Positions 35,772 through 48,100 of a DNA stretch of 64,000 nt are shown here, piece by piece. The stretch covers positions 35,307,769 to 35,371,768 of the forward strand of contig NC_061514.1 of NCBI RefSeq assembly GCF_022539505.1, in the 5' to 3' direction. The translations under genes were made by a program, and so were the position numbers. Numbering within the stretch: the first letter of the stretch is position 1; each line of letters opens with the position of its first letter. The DNA is from Lolium rigidum (Eukaryota; Streptophyta; Magnoliopsida; Poales; Poaceae). A model generated the notes under the pieces. That model was not told where the DNA came from. It was given only the letters and a program-made list of their open reading frames with translations, and did no database searches.

Positions 35772-36568
35772 GAATGGCTCGCTGGTCCATCGTACGTCAT
35801 CCTCGGCGACAGCGAAAGCGATGAAGAGACTCGTAAAAGAGGTAAAAAAAGATAGAAATGCTTTCAAAAATACTTTATGGAACTAAAAATGTGCTTATTT
35901 TTTATGCAGGTCCAACTATTCATGGATTTGAAATCTTTGACAAGCACTCGTCACTTCGGAAATGAAGTTGAAATGACCAAGGAAAATCTGGATCATCTCA
36001 AAAGGCAAGTACTTGACTACAAGCCAACAATCCCATATTATGTATGCAAGATGGGGAAGACAACGAACAACATCACGAGAGGCAGAATGGTAATACCAAA
36101 ACGCCAACTTACAAAACTTATTTTCGTACACTACCTGTATTACATATGATGTTTTGGCTGAACCAACATGTATTACTAAACTATATTACGGTCTTCCGAT
36201 ATTTAAATGTTTACTTGAAGTCCGGATAAAAGAAACTGTGAAGTTCACTTACGAATACACTTGAAACATGGCTATGATATTCACTTTCATGTGTTTTCAT
36301 GCGGACTTTCGATAAGGAATACACTCGAAGAACACCTAAAGAATTATCTAACGGAGCCAACAACAATTCCAATAACCTCCAACACAAATGCCCAGGTTGG
36401 TACACGGGTAAGGATAAACAAAGTTGCAAGCTCGGAAATGCGATGATGACAACAAATTGGCCGGATGTAGTCATGGGTGCAGAAATAAAAGATGGAGATA
36501 TCTGCATGTTCTGCTTCTACGACGGAACAAGAGAACTCGGCTGCTTCGTGACACGTCTTAGCAACTGA
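35772..36568 (+). pseudogene. B3-domain-like protein, multi-exon, damaged
   Basis: An acceptor-like TTGTGACAG precedes an exon reading EWLAGPSYVILGDSESDEE, which ends at a GTAAAA donor near 35841. The next exon begins after TTTTATGCAG near 35909 in matching phase (PTIHGFEIFDKHSS). It shifts frame once, reads LDYKPTIPYYVCKM and then RGRMVIPK. After an AT-rich interval another segment gives LQHKCPGWYTG, then NWPDVVMGAEIKDGDICMF and CFVTRLSN with a stop at 36566. The VIPK, GW and LKEGDICMF-like features in this order and spacing match plant B3 DNA-binding domains. B3 proteins bind DNA as transcription factors. The identification rests on short motifs. A DNA-binding accessory protein of the transposon is the obvious alternative role. 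Confidence 0.5.
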
Positions 36569-36569
36569 G

Positions 36570-37085
36570 TCTGAAAACCCTACTATGAAAATAAAATTAT
36601 GTACCAGTTTACTTTATTGAACCTTATGTTTTGTATCAGCACCCCGATAACAATTATGGTTGTGTTTCAGTATTGTTGATGTAATAAGAATGCTTATGAA
36701 GAAGTTCACATAGAGTGAGTACGAAGTTCGCTTATAAATGAAAAAAGATTAGCAAGTTTATATTCACGAAGTTCCCTACATGAAAAATCATTTCGAATAT
36801 AAAGGAATAAAAATAGTACGAGTTTGCATTGAGAAAAACGAATGGATATGGGAATACTTTTACACTCATAACTGGCAAAAAAAAGAAGTTCACACTTGTG
36901 ATGACGAGAGAAGTTCACTAATAACAAAAAAATACGGCACACAGATTTTGTACAGACTGTACACTTGTTTTGAAAAAAGAAAGAACATATCCTCACTAAT
37001 TACATCCGTATCCTGAATTCAATCACATAATGAGAAGTTCAGTTCAATAAAACAACAAAAATAAAAATGTTGAATATCCTATCAA
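36570..37085. other. Spacer, convergent 3' ends of B3-like and ULP1-like genes
   Basis: AT-rich, with GAAGTTC motifs near 36702, 36724, 36767, 36885, 36912 and 37033. No gene is seen. Confidence 0.6.
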
Positions 37086-37087
37086 CT

Positions 37088-40000
37088 ACTAATTGCGAAG
37101 ACAATTGAATCGGATCATCATCATGCGGATCCCAATGATTGTTTGGGTTGTCTGCGAACCTAGACCAATAAGCAGCATGAGATCTTTCAACATACTAGGC
37201 CACTGCTCCGCCAGAATTTCATTCTTGGGATGAAAAAGGAGCTGATACATGTACTCAGCTTTCCAATCCTCAACACGCCGCTGGTAGACAATCAGGAATG
37301 GAAAAAAAAACATAAGAAAAACAGTAAAAAAAAGACAAAAGAGCTATACAGCGAAAAAAACACAGCACTACACTTACATCCTGGTTTTTTATATTATCAG
37401 CAATCTTATCACCACCGTATGTAGCACAAATTCTTAGAGCATAGAAGCCACACTCATTAGCCCCTTGTGCCGGAGTCTTTGGATATGAACACCTGTCAGC
37501 AACAACATCCCACTGTATATTACCATTATATTTGTTAAATTCTGCAACACCATACACCTGTTTTAACAAGGCCACCATCCTATTAATCGCAAAAACAAAA
37601 AAAAGTGAATGGTTTCAGCGAGTTTAAAAACAAAAAAGGAAGAAAAAGGCTGGGAAGTTCACATAGTAATCGACATATCGGTTCACACACTACTACGGAT
37701 AGTTTCAGCAGTTTAAAAAACATATAAAAAGCTGGGAAGTTCACAGTGTACTAACATATCAAATTAACACACACAGTCAGATGGTTTCAGCAAGTTTAAA
37801 TAAAATATAAAAAAAGCTAGGAAGTTCATATTGTAAAAACATATCAGTACAGACAAAAAAGTTTGAATGGTTGCAGTAGTACACATAAAAAAGAAAAAAA
37901 GCTGGGAAGTTCACATTATATTAACAAATGAGTTCACATCAAAAAAGTAAAAAATGATAGCAGTGAAAAAGTAAAAAAAATAAATGATGAAAAGAAAATC
38001 ACGTACAATCTCAACACGATCCTCGTGGTGCCGACTCCTTGAAGTATGTGCCAGACCAGTATACCTCCTAGTGTCAAGGATGTCCAACGTACCAGTGTAC
38101 TTGTTCATAACATAAACAGAGTGATGATCATGCATGAAATGAGGGATGATGATCTGTTCAGAAACAACCGAAATTAACAAAAAGGAAGTACGCACGTGAA
38201 AACAAAAAAAAAACAAAGGAAGTTCACTACAGCAATATGAAGAGGTTCAGATTAAAAAAGCATACCAACTTTGCTTTCAGCAAATTTTCATTAGGCCGAA
38301 CATAACGCTTGAACATTTTAGCAAGCGAGACATCACATCAAAAGGTTGTCTCGGTAATGGATTACCATTGTCTGTCTCTTAGCTTGAATGGCGCAAAATC
38401 AAGCAAGTACTTGCACAAACACACAAAAGGAAAAACACAACCAAAAAAAGGAAAACTATACAAAGTAAGTATATGCATACAAAGGTATATCTGAAAAAAT
38501 TAATTTTCAATGTTTGAAAAAACCTACAGGGATAGTATGAGGTGACATCAAAACACGAGAGCCAGATTCAAAAATATATTTCATCCCTGGATCATCCTTC
38601 CAGTAATTGATGATACGATCCATCATGTCGGATTCCAACATTTCACAGCGGCCAAACAGTTTATACATGTACTTGGCATCAACTAAAACAGGATCATCAA
38701 AATCATTGCAGAACTTCACCAGGGGGACACTGCACACACATTAAAAAAGAGAAAAATATATATATAAGACTAGGGAAGTTCACTTAGCATATAAAAAAAT
38801 GAAACTCTCCTAAAACACACAAAAAAATAAAAGACCTAGGGAAGTTCACTTAGCACAGTATATGAAGTTCATATGCCACAAAAAAACTAACTAAGTAGTA
38901 AACGAAAAACATACCTTCCATGAGCTTTGATGTACTCCTTGCTTAGAATTAACTCCATCATCTCGCTTGGCCTTGGATAAATGAGGAAACACATATGGTA
39001 CAAAGTTTGGGACTTCTTCCCCGAACTTATTGGACAATTTAGTAGGCCTTTTATTCGAAAGAACCAGATTTTTAGCACTAGACTGCCTGGGCTTCTGAGT
39101 TTCAAAATCATCACTGCTAGTCGGAGAACAGCGCCGAACATCCTTTGTAATGGGCTTCGCAGTAAGCGTCTTACCAAGCTGAGTGACAAAGTCATCAGAA
39201 TCATCATCGTCGTCGAGCAAAACTACATCAGCCTTCCCCTTCTCTGCAGTGTCGGGAACCTTATTCCTAGAAGATTTTCTGGTATTGGAATGCAGCCTCT
39301 GGATAATCTTCTTTGACTTGCTTACAAGACTATCAAAATTCTCTTCAGGGATAATCTGAACTTCTGGTGTGAATGACTGAGTCTCGAAAAGTGAGAAATT
39401 ATCTTCCTCGATACCAAGAGATGGACCTGCATGAAAAGTATACAAAAACCAGGAAGTTCACTTCTGAATCAAAACACAAAAACAAACAGAAAACAGTGCA
39501 GTCCAAAAAACATATGTTATAGAGCATAGCCAGCGATATATTTTGCAAAAAAAGTAAAAATCATACCAGGATCAACACCTAAAACATCTTTCAGGTCGAT
39601 ATTGAAATCTCCACCTGTCAACCAGCTATATAACATGGTCATCCTGATGTTTAGAATATCTTTTTGACTGAACAAGCACATGCTTTCCCCATCATAAGAC
39701 TGGAGGATCTGTAGCATGAAGAACCCGCAATCATGGCTGCAAAAAAAACACAAACAAAAGAATAAGAATAAAAGAAAACAATTGTATTAGTTAAAAAAAA
39801 ACCTGTAGTCAATGTATACATAATAAAGAGCAAAACAAGAGAAGAGGGAAAAAAACGCTTACGCAGTTGCCTGTCTTGGAGAATTAACATAGTGAAGCTT
39901 GAAGTGGTCGATGGATTTTGGATGAAAATGATCACCCTTTGAATTCCCTGCTAACGACCATAACTTCTTGATACCAGATGCCATTGTATGTAACAGACTT

Positions 40001-43000
40001 CTTACCATCCGGATCATTTATATCGCGTAACGAATCAAGCAATTCAAAACGCTCTTTCTCAAGGTTCAAAGCAACAACACGAAGTGACCGAGGAACGTGT
40101 GGTGCACATGGATCAGGAGGATCAAAGGTACCAAAAAGAATCTGCCATTAAAATGATAAAAATAAAAAAGGACAGGTTAGAAGTATGAAAGGTAGACTAT
40201 TTCCTCAAAATAAGAAATCACATTTAACTTTACTACTGAGTTATTTTAGTAACATGTACAACAGGGGAGGGAAGAAAAGGTAGGAAGTCCACATGCCATA
40301 ATTAGTGAAGTTCAGATGTATAGAGAAGAAGAAAAAAGACAACAGTCAGTACCACTTTCTTGTGGTCCAAACGTTCGGAGCATCGACGCTCGAAAATATT
40401 ACGAACAAGCCGAGAACTCAGATTTCTTTCAAATATCCGCCTCTGCAAACATGACAATGAAACACAAAGAAGGTTAAAACATAAAGGAGGAAAAAATAAG
40501 CACCAACATTAACAAAAAAAACTAAAAAATGATAAAAAGAACGGAGAAATAACTTACGGAACAAATGTATGGTACCACCATTTTATCGAATTCTTGTACT
40601 TCGACCAAGCAAGTATGTTCCAACGAAACAGGTTAGAGAACAAAGAAAACCGTTGGGTTTAAAAGCTTCAAGCAATTTGTCCGATCGTGCAATCACATTG
40701 ATCATTCCCGAAAAGGGTCTTCTTCACTGCAGAAAAAAACACAAAAATTAGAGGACAAAACAAAAAATTTAATAAAAAAAAAACAAAAAAAAGCCTAAAA
40801 AACGGATAGAACCTTCTTATGGGATCTTTCCTCAACTTGCAAACACTTTCATATACTTCTTTGATTTTAATCATCATAGGTTGAAGAGACAGTGAAGGCG
40901 TCGAACATAAACTCGAGTCTGCAAAAAATAAGGAAATACAGACAAAATGTAAGAACAAAAAAGAAGTTCAGATGATGATATTCCAGAAGTTCACATATTC
41001 AAATAACGTGGTGCAGAAACTGGAATATCCAGAAGACCCACAGTTCATCAATGAAGGCTACCATCAAAAAAATACACACACACGATATCGCTCCCCCCCC
41101 GGTCAGTCATATACAAGCAGAAAAATGAAAACTACGACATGAACTCATGCCGCATTACATAGCATTAGAAAGTGTCTTACATGGAACATGATGCCAAACA
41201 GCGAAAAACAAAAATACATATACAAAAGCACCCCACCACACCCCTCCCCCTCATAAAAAACCAAAAAAAAGGAAAAAGGTTTTAGATAGAGATATATGAG
41301 GAGTAAACATAAAGAATAAAAAGGCGGGCTAGCATTAGGGGAGGGTGTGTGGGGTAGGAGAACTGTATGTTCCCCATTCAGATATCCTTGCCTAAGTCTT
41401 GCGGGGATTCTTCAATAGAAGCGCTCAAGTCATCCGTTGATTCTTCAAAGAATGAGCTCGACTGCTCAATCAAATCAGAGGCATCGCGTCCATGGTTATC
41501 TCCAGCCTGAAACTCATTATTGTCATCATCATCAGCACCAGTGCTGCGCTCTATATTGGCTTCAGTAACCGGCAGTTCTTCCCGTGCAGCAGCAACACCT
41601 ACTTCCTCACGACCATGCGCAACAACAGACTTACAATCCATAGCAGCTGGTAATACACCAACATCATCAGCAGCCTCAGCACATGTTTCGGAAACAACTG
41701 CACCAATACCAGGTAGTTGGGCAGCATCCTTAGCATCATTTCCATCCTGACATGTTACAAGATCTTCAGGAATTGAGAAACCTTTTCCAATGAATCGCAC
41801 AATCTTCGTCATGGTGTTCGACATCTTTGTCTCCATCGAGAATGTGCAACTATCTCGGAAATAAATTCCCCTTTCCAACAGAGTCTAACTCGGAATAATG
41901 ATCAGCAACTTTGTCACATGCACCACAGAATTACCATCACTGTCATCTAAAGGAGGAGTTACAGGGGTTGCCGGATGAACAAAATTATGCTTGACATAAT
42001 AACGATCAACAGATGAATTGTCATCACTGTCATCTGGAAGACCATCCTTCTCAACACACTTTTCATTTACCTACCAAACAAAAAACAAAAAAAAAACAGA
42101 AGTTCAGATGTAGAAGATGGAGTAGTTCATATACACAAACAAAAAACAAAACAAAAGCCCAACTATAAAAAAAATAAAAAAATAAATTGCAAAACACAAA
42201 AAAAAATACCTCAGCTAAAGGAGGTGATTTATCAAAAACTGCATCTTCAACATGATCACCAGCAAAAGCTGGAGGACATTGAGGGGTTGGCGGACGAACA
42301 AACCCATCATTCACAGGTGCATGATCACCATCTCCTGAATTCTGAGGTGCATTTTCCTCAGCAATCCTAGCATCTTCCTGCAAAAAAATAAGAGGATAAC
42401 AAAAAAGAAAAGGTAAGGAAGTTCACATGAAACAACACAGAAGTTCACATATGTGTAATAACACAAAACAAGAGATAAAAAAAGGAAGTTCACATAAAAA
42501 GGGATGGACATAAGTTCAAGAATGACTAATTATACCTCAGCTTCAGCAGTCGATCGACCAAGTCCTGCATCAACATCTTCAACGAGAAGAAGAAAAATTC
42601 TTCCGAACATTACTTTCAACACTATTATTGCCCGATACATTTGCACGGCTCTCAAACTCGCTTGCACAAAGAGTCCCGATTCATACCAAAATCAAGAAAA
42701 CCTGTGCGCATTAGAGACAAAGCCCCCTCAAGCTATCAAGGAGCGATGTTTCACGCTTTGATCTGCTCATCCGAGTGCTTCAACACTCAGGGAAATTACC
42801 ATCGGCAAGCCGACCTTGAAATTGTTTCAGACGATCAGCTGTAGTCGGAATCGTACGAGAGAGATACTCAACTTTATGCAACAGTGATCCAATCTGATCA
42901 ATAACACCAGCAGAAGGCATCCCAGCACTAGTTGAAGCAGACTGGTGCTTGTCTTTCGTGTTGACATTAGCAATTTGCGAAATTGGAATCTCGCAATGAC

Positions 43001-46000
43001 CTCCAGCAGGATGTTCATTGGCATTACCGAGCATCAGGCTCACTACAATGGGTGCCCTCATTAAGATGAACAATTAAATCTTCAACACGATACCGATATG
43101 AATAAGCAATTTGGTTGCGGCCTTTCCACTGCATTGTAATACGGGAGTTCACTTAGCAGATAATATGAAGTTCAGATGATACATAAAAAGTAAAAAATAT
43201 ATAAAAAACTATGTAAGTTCACTTGGATATAAAAAGTAAACCTCATATGCCACATAAAACATTAAAAAAAAGACATAAAGGAAGTTCACTTGCGACGTAG
43301 TATGAAGATCGGATGCCACATAAAAAAAGGGTTACGAGTTTGAAAAAACTAACCACAATTCCGCCAAACTTGTACTTCATCAACTCGGTCCACCATTCTT
43401 TTGAATGTCCATTTTGTAAATAGCCTTCGGAGGTTTCTCATGCGTAAAGTTTGCGCGAGGAGTTCGAGTATGCATGACGGAATGTGGTGGTAGAAAGATG
43501 CTTGTCAAGATACATAACGGTGGGGATAACAAGCACACCCTTCTAACCCGACTCGAGGGATATCGGGGTCTTGATATTTAGTAGCAGCTCGTTTCAACTC
43601 ATCAACAACAAGCTGGCAATAATCCATCTTTGCCATCTTATCATAATCCATGTTCACAAGCATTGCAGCTTCCCTACCGACACGGGTAGCTGAACCAGGA
43701 CATATGAGCTTACTAAAAAGAATGGCAAAGAAGACCTTAACAGCCAAATCTTCCTTCTCGGGGTCTTCAACAAGATCATATAACAATTGACGCAGATCTT
43801 TAGGCTCAATACTAGCATTGCTTTCGAACCCAAACTCTTGTTTCAAAAGAGCCAATGACTCGTCATGTCCAGATTCTCGCGAGCGGTATAGGAGTATCGC
43901 CTCCTATAGGAAAACCAAACACCCGATGAACAAGTGTCTCTATTAACCTCTAGAACTCGCCGGATCCACAAGCCAACTTCATGGTAGAAGTGTCAATAGT
44001 CTTCATCAAATAACACATGAGAACACGTGATATGTTACCCTCCAGGACCCACCGAAAAACACAGCCAAAACCAGACTTGCTCAACCTTCAATCTGTGTTG
44101 CGGTTTTAACATTGTCTGCAGCCGAACGAACTTCACCGAGAGAACAGCGAATAGTTTGCCGAAAACGTGTCTTCTCACCATCAAGATCTTCAACTCGCCT
44201 TCCTCTTCCTAGCCATGGTTTTCTTTGTCGGCCTTTTCGTAACTTTCTTCGAATCACCTTCCAAAACAACAGGTTTAGAAGGACCTGGCTTCCTACCAAC
44301 TTTCTTCCCCTGGTATAGAAAAAAGCATAAAAAAACAAACATTTAAAAACCACAAAAAAATTAATGAGAAGAGGAAGTTCACACCAACATGAACACAGAA
44401 GTTCACACTACACTAACCTTGGCAGGAGCTTCAAAGTCTGATTCATCGCTAACCAATTCTGTACGACTCTTCTTAGCATTGCACTACATAAAATGAGATG
44501 CATAAAAAGGGAAGAGTTCAGATTCAATAAACAAAGAAGTTCACAGTGGAAGAATTATGTAAAAATGAACAAAACAAAAATAACCTTGCCAGCAGCAACA
44601 CCATCTTCAGTGGAATCTGGGACATATGTCTCATCGACATCAATCTTACGTTTACGGTGACCCAGACGTGATTTCCCAGGAGATGAAACTCGTTTCGAAG
44701 CAACGGTGGACTGGACAGTAGCAGCAACACGAGGGCTGCGCCGCACAGGATTTGTAGCCTGGACAGAAGCAGCAGATTTTTTTTAAAAAAATAGAGAAGT
44801 TCACAATGGCACACATATGTAAAAGTGAACAAAAAAGGAATTTAACAGAATAAACAAAAATAAGAACATAAAAGAAATAACCTTGTCAGCAGCAACATCT
44901 TCTTGAGTGGCACCTGGGGCGTATGTCTGCCGCAAAGGATCTCTCGGCTCGGGCAGCTGACGCAGCAGCAGCTCTTTCCCCGGAGGTGAATTCTCTTTTA
45001 TCTTCCCGCAAACAACCCTTTCTTTCCTCACTTTAGGAGGAATAATTTCAGCAAAGACATTCATCACGTGTGCTTTCAGCAGCCTCGCCGTCACGTGGAA
45101 CATCATTGACAACGGCATTACCCTTAGCAGACTTTGCTTTCGCAGGGTATTTCCGGTAATATGTAGTCAATTTCTCCTGGTGCTGAGCTAATTTAGCAGC
45201 TTGTCTCTCCTTTTCCTTCGCAAGCTGTTCTTCAACCATATAATCCTGAGTAACTATTTGAGTACCAGCCACAGACTGAGATTGGGTTTCTTCCATCACA
45301 GGTGTAGCTTCAACTGTTTCAGATTCAAGAACTTGCCGCAGAGGAGTATAATCAAAAACAGGGCTGCCCATGTTACCCTTCTCAACATCATGAGTCCTGT
45401 CAAATACAGGGGGATCTAAGAAACGCGGTAAACTGTCAGTAGAATATGCAGCAAAATCCTGGTTCAGCAAATCCAGAGATTCTCTTATAGTCTTGTCAGC
45501 TGCATAACACAAACAAAAAACACAAAAAAGAGTAAAAATGTAATCAAGAAAGCTTGTATGGATTGCAGGAAAAGGAAGTTCACTAGAAAATGTTAGTGAG
45601 GTTCACATATGTATGTTCCTAACCTGACTCATCGACATCATCCGTCATATTAGAAGATAAATTCCCCAAACCAGAAAACACAAGATCACCGTAATCATCA
45701 ACATGATCAAATACCTTCCCTAAAAAATACAGAAAACAAAAAAATTCAATCTCAGAAACATAGGAAAAAAATTCATGTTCAGACTTATACTTCCTATGTG
45801 CAGCAAAAATGTTAATTTCATGATTCACTTTAAAAAAAAACAGCCTGTACATGAAAATAAACATTATACATAGGAAGAATGAACATAATTAATACAGTGA
45901 GTTCAATTAAATGACAAGTAGTTCATAACATGTGCTATACAGAAACACAGATAAACAGATAGAACCCTAAATGGTGACCACAGGGAATTATAACACACAA

Positions 46001-46178
46001 AAAAAGCCTACAGAAAAGCAAACCCTAGAACAAAAATAAATGGGCCAATCATAGGACAGAACAAAAACATGGATATTTCATTTTTGACAACGCAAGAATA
46101 AAGCATGAATTTATGGGTAGTAAAAAATACAAATCCGAAAAACAAACCTCCACCACCAGTCGAAGCATCCTTATCCAT
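37088..46178 (-). pseudogene. MULE-borne protein with two ULP1-like cysteine protease cores, multi-exon
   Basis: The start is ATG 46178, chosen because three first exons splice in one phase: 46178-46148 (MDKDASTGGG), about 45720-45624 (KVFDHVDDYGDL) and from about 45499 (DKTIRESLDLL). Exons near 44.9, 44.7, 44.45 and 44.3 kb are basic (SPGKSRLGHRKRKIDVDE). About 44.05-43.5 kb carries the conserved N-terminal module of MULE ULP1 proteins (LVHRVFGFPIGGDTP). Acidic linker exons lie at 43.1-41.4 kb. Core 1 (40.1-39.5 kb) has RFELLDSLRD and HDCGFFMLQ, with Cys near 39729; the usual His-Trp is not seen. Core 2 (38.2-37.1 kb) has HHSVYVMN (His near 38123), LDILDTRRY (Asp near 38075), Gln near 37467 and ANECGFYALR (Cys near 37452). 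Several frameshifts are present. ULP1 enzymes remove SUMO-like modifiers. Confidence 0.8.
41378..41878 (-). CDS. Longest acidic linker exon of the double-ULP1 gene
   Basis: This 166-codon open frame includes SNTMTKIVRFIGKGFSIP and then an Ala/Glu/Asp-rich segment ending EESPQDLGKDI. It has no recognisable domain and is low-complexity and acidic, like linkers elsewhere in this gene. The stop at 41378 is unexpected if the exons downstream belong to the same reading frame. Either it marks the end of a first gene, or splicing skips it, or it is damage. This leaves open that the 46.2-41.4 kb and 40.9-37.1 kb parts are two adjacent genes. Confidence 0.45.
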   Translation of the reverse strand: MERGIYFRDSCTFSMETKMSNTMTKIVRFIGKGFSIPEDLVTCQDGNDAKDAAQLPGIGAVVSETCAEAADDVGVLPAAMDCKSVVAHGREEVGVAAAREELPVTEANIERSTGADDDDNNEFQAGDNHGRDASDLIEQSSSFFEESTDDLSASIEESPQDLGKDI

Positions 46179-46179
46179 C

Positions 46180-46570
46180 ACTCACAGAGAAATAAAAAGA
46201 GGAACGGACTCCCAAACCAAAAATTGAAGCCGACCAGCCCGTATGGGACGAACTAGAACCACCGCGAAGAAGAATCAGAGTAGCGCCGGAGTTCCAACCG
46301 CCGGCCGAACGGGGAAATATCGCCGGCAAACACCGAAGACGGCGAGGACGAGCAAACTGCAGCGAACCTAGGGTTTAGACCAAAGGGGAAATGGTGGATT
46401 TCGAGTAGAACGAAGGAATAACAACAGGGACGGGGGATAGCAAACGATGCGGGGGCAGCAGTTACCTAGAGCGCCGCCGCCATTGCAGAGAGGATGTAGC
46501 AGTTTCGGGATGTCCGCCTGCGAGTGGGGGAAGTGGGGAGTGCGAAGGAGAAGGCGCAGACAAGAGGAGT
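46180..46570 (-). promoter_or_regulatory. GC-rich 5' region of the double-ULP1 gene
   Basis: A GC-rich island lies directly upstream of the ATG at 46178, in an AT-rich surround. It mirrors the GC-rich block in front of the transposase. I see no clear TATA box in it. Confidence 0.45.
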
Positions 46571-46599
46571 AAAAAGAGGAGTTGGAAATAACTGCACCA

Positions 46600-47420
46600 A
46601 ATTTATATTAAAAAAAAGGAGGCAACAATAAAAAAACACCGAAACGTTACCTTTGTCAGTCAGATAGAAACAAACAGGAAGTTCACATTTAACTCGCGAT
46701 CGCGATTCACTTTGTCTAAAAAAAAAGAAAAATATAGGATGGGAGGGTCACACCCGCACTGTCCCCACAACCATTACGAAGTTCACTTGCAAAACACGTC
46801 AGGGGTTCACTCATCTTGAAAAAAGGTATTTGGGTATGTTTTAAAAACATTAATTGATTTCCTAATATAGCGGGTAGGAGTTTCCCACCACAATTACGAA
46901 GTGCACTTCCGTAAACGCAAGGAGTTCACTAATCTTAAAAAAGGTATTACACTCTATTTTAAACATTTATTAAAAAACCTTTTATTCATTTCCTAGTATA
47001 GTAGGGGGTCCCCCCCAACCCCCTCCCCCCTTTAATGGTACAAGAATAAAAAAATTAACACTGGTTAATTTATACATGGAGTTAAAGAAAAAGAATACCA
47101 GAAGTAAACTGACAGCAGTTCACGTAATAAAGTAACAGCAATTCATTTTCAGATAAAAAAAGATAAAAACATGCGTATGAATGGAAAAACAATAATACAA
47201 CAAAATTGGATAGTACATTAAAGGGAAGTTCACAACTTACAAACAGAGAGATACATACATGCTCGATGTGGATTTACATGTGAAATAGAGGCCACAACTT
47301 ATCTGAAAAGATGTAAATCAAACATGCAATTGACAAAGTTCATGCATTCCGGTAGTTCACATCATAAAATTAAAGAAGTTCATTTGTTATAACACCAACA
47401 AACATGCACTGCTGGTAATG
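46600..47420. repeat. Right arm of the MULE with GAAGTTC motifs
   Basis: Non-coding, with GAAGTTC near 46679, 46778, 47225 and 47374, and GGGGTTCACT or GGAGTTCACT variants. An internal near-repeat, TTCACTCATCTTGAAAAAAGG and TTCACTAATCTTAAAAAAGG, lies about 120 bases apart (46806 and 46925). The motif stops before 47.5 kb. Confidence 0.7.
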
Positions 47421-47429
47421 AAAAACAGA

Positions 47430-48000
47430 GCAGAGACTTGTAAGCTACGAAAAAACCCACATATAACAAGCATTATCTCGGATTCTCGTTACTACATCAA
47501 AGTGTAAGCATGAACACCACCGCGTCATCAATGTATCAACTGAGGAAAACATAACTACACAAGCATAGGCAAATACCGAACTAAGCAAAAGAACATAGAT
47601 CCGTGAAAACAAAATTCGTGGATAAGGATCAAAGCAAACCTATCAAAACAAAAATCCTACAGGGGAGAGAGACCCAATACCATTACCGAAGACAAACAAA
47701 GCGCGAGAATATAACGGCGGAGCCATCAACCTCGAGGATTTTCACGTAGAAGAACGCCGAAGCTGTGCGACGGCCATCGGAAAAAACAAATCTGCAGATC
47801 AAGATAAAAAAGATAAGACCAATGTCCGGATAGCATAGAAGAGACTGTGCCGCAGACATCGACGATGTGCGATGCACCAGTGGAGAACAAATTCGTTGAT
47901 GGAGCGTCGGACACGAGCACGGAGATGAGCCGCCACCGTCGCCGAAGTTCTAACAAACGCATCGAGCAAAAAAGGGAGGAGCTCGGGAGCGAGCAAGGAG
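47430..48000. other. Unassigned DNA before the assembly gap
   Basis: AT-rich, then mixed composition from 47.65 kb. Open frames running into the gap have no recognisable domain. The right end of the MULE may lie here or in the gap. Confidence 0.4.
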
Positions 48001-48100
48001 NNNNNNNNNNNNNNNNNNNNNNNNNNNNNNNNNNNNNNNNNNNNNNNNNNNNNNNNNNNNNNNNNNNNNNNNNNNNNNNNNNNNNNNNNNNNNNNNNNNN
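48001..48100. other. Assembly gap
   Basis: Exactly 100 N bases, a conventional placeholder length. Real distance and content are unknown, and open frames spanning it are artefacts. Confidence 0.99.

Larger units (their letters stand above)
14706..47420 (+). mobile_element. Putative giant Mutator-like element with transposase, exonuclease, B3-like and double-ULP1 genes
   Basis: Three things tie this span together. The same short motif (GAACTTC left, GAAGTTC right) is repeated throughout introns and spacers. A FAR1-type MULE transposase gene lies inside. A ULP1-like protease gene of the kind known from plant MULEs (Kaonashi) lies at the right. The order is left arm 14.7-20.6 kb, a minus-strand exon-like ORF, a nested Reina-like element, a GC-rich divergent promoter, transposase (+), exonuclease (-), B3-like (+), double-ULP1 (-), right arm to about 47.4 kb. 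Without the Reina insertion it would be about 27 kb. I did not find matching long terminal inverted repeats or a 9-bp target duplication, so the borders are provisional and parts could come from more than one element. Confidence 0.55.

Noticed and set aside
46148..47420. Long terminal inverted repeat matching the left MULE end
   Set aside because: Looked for the reverse complement of the 14.8-15.2 kb units in 46-48 kb and did not find it, so no terminal repeat is claimed.
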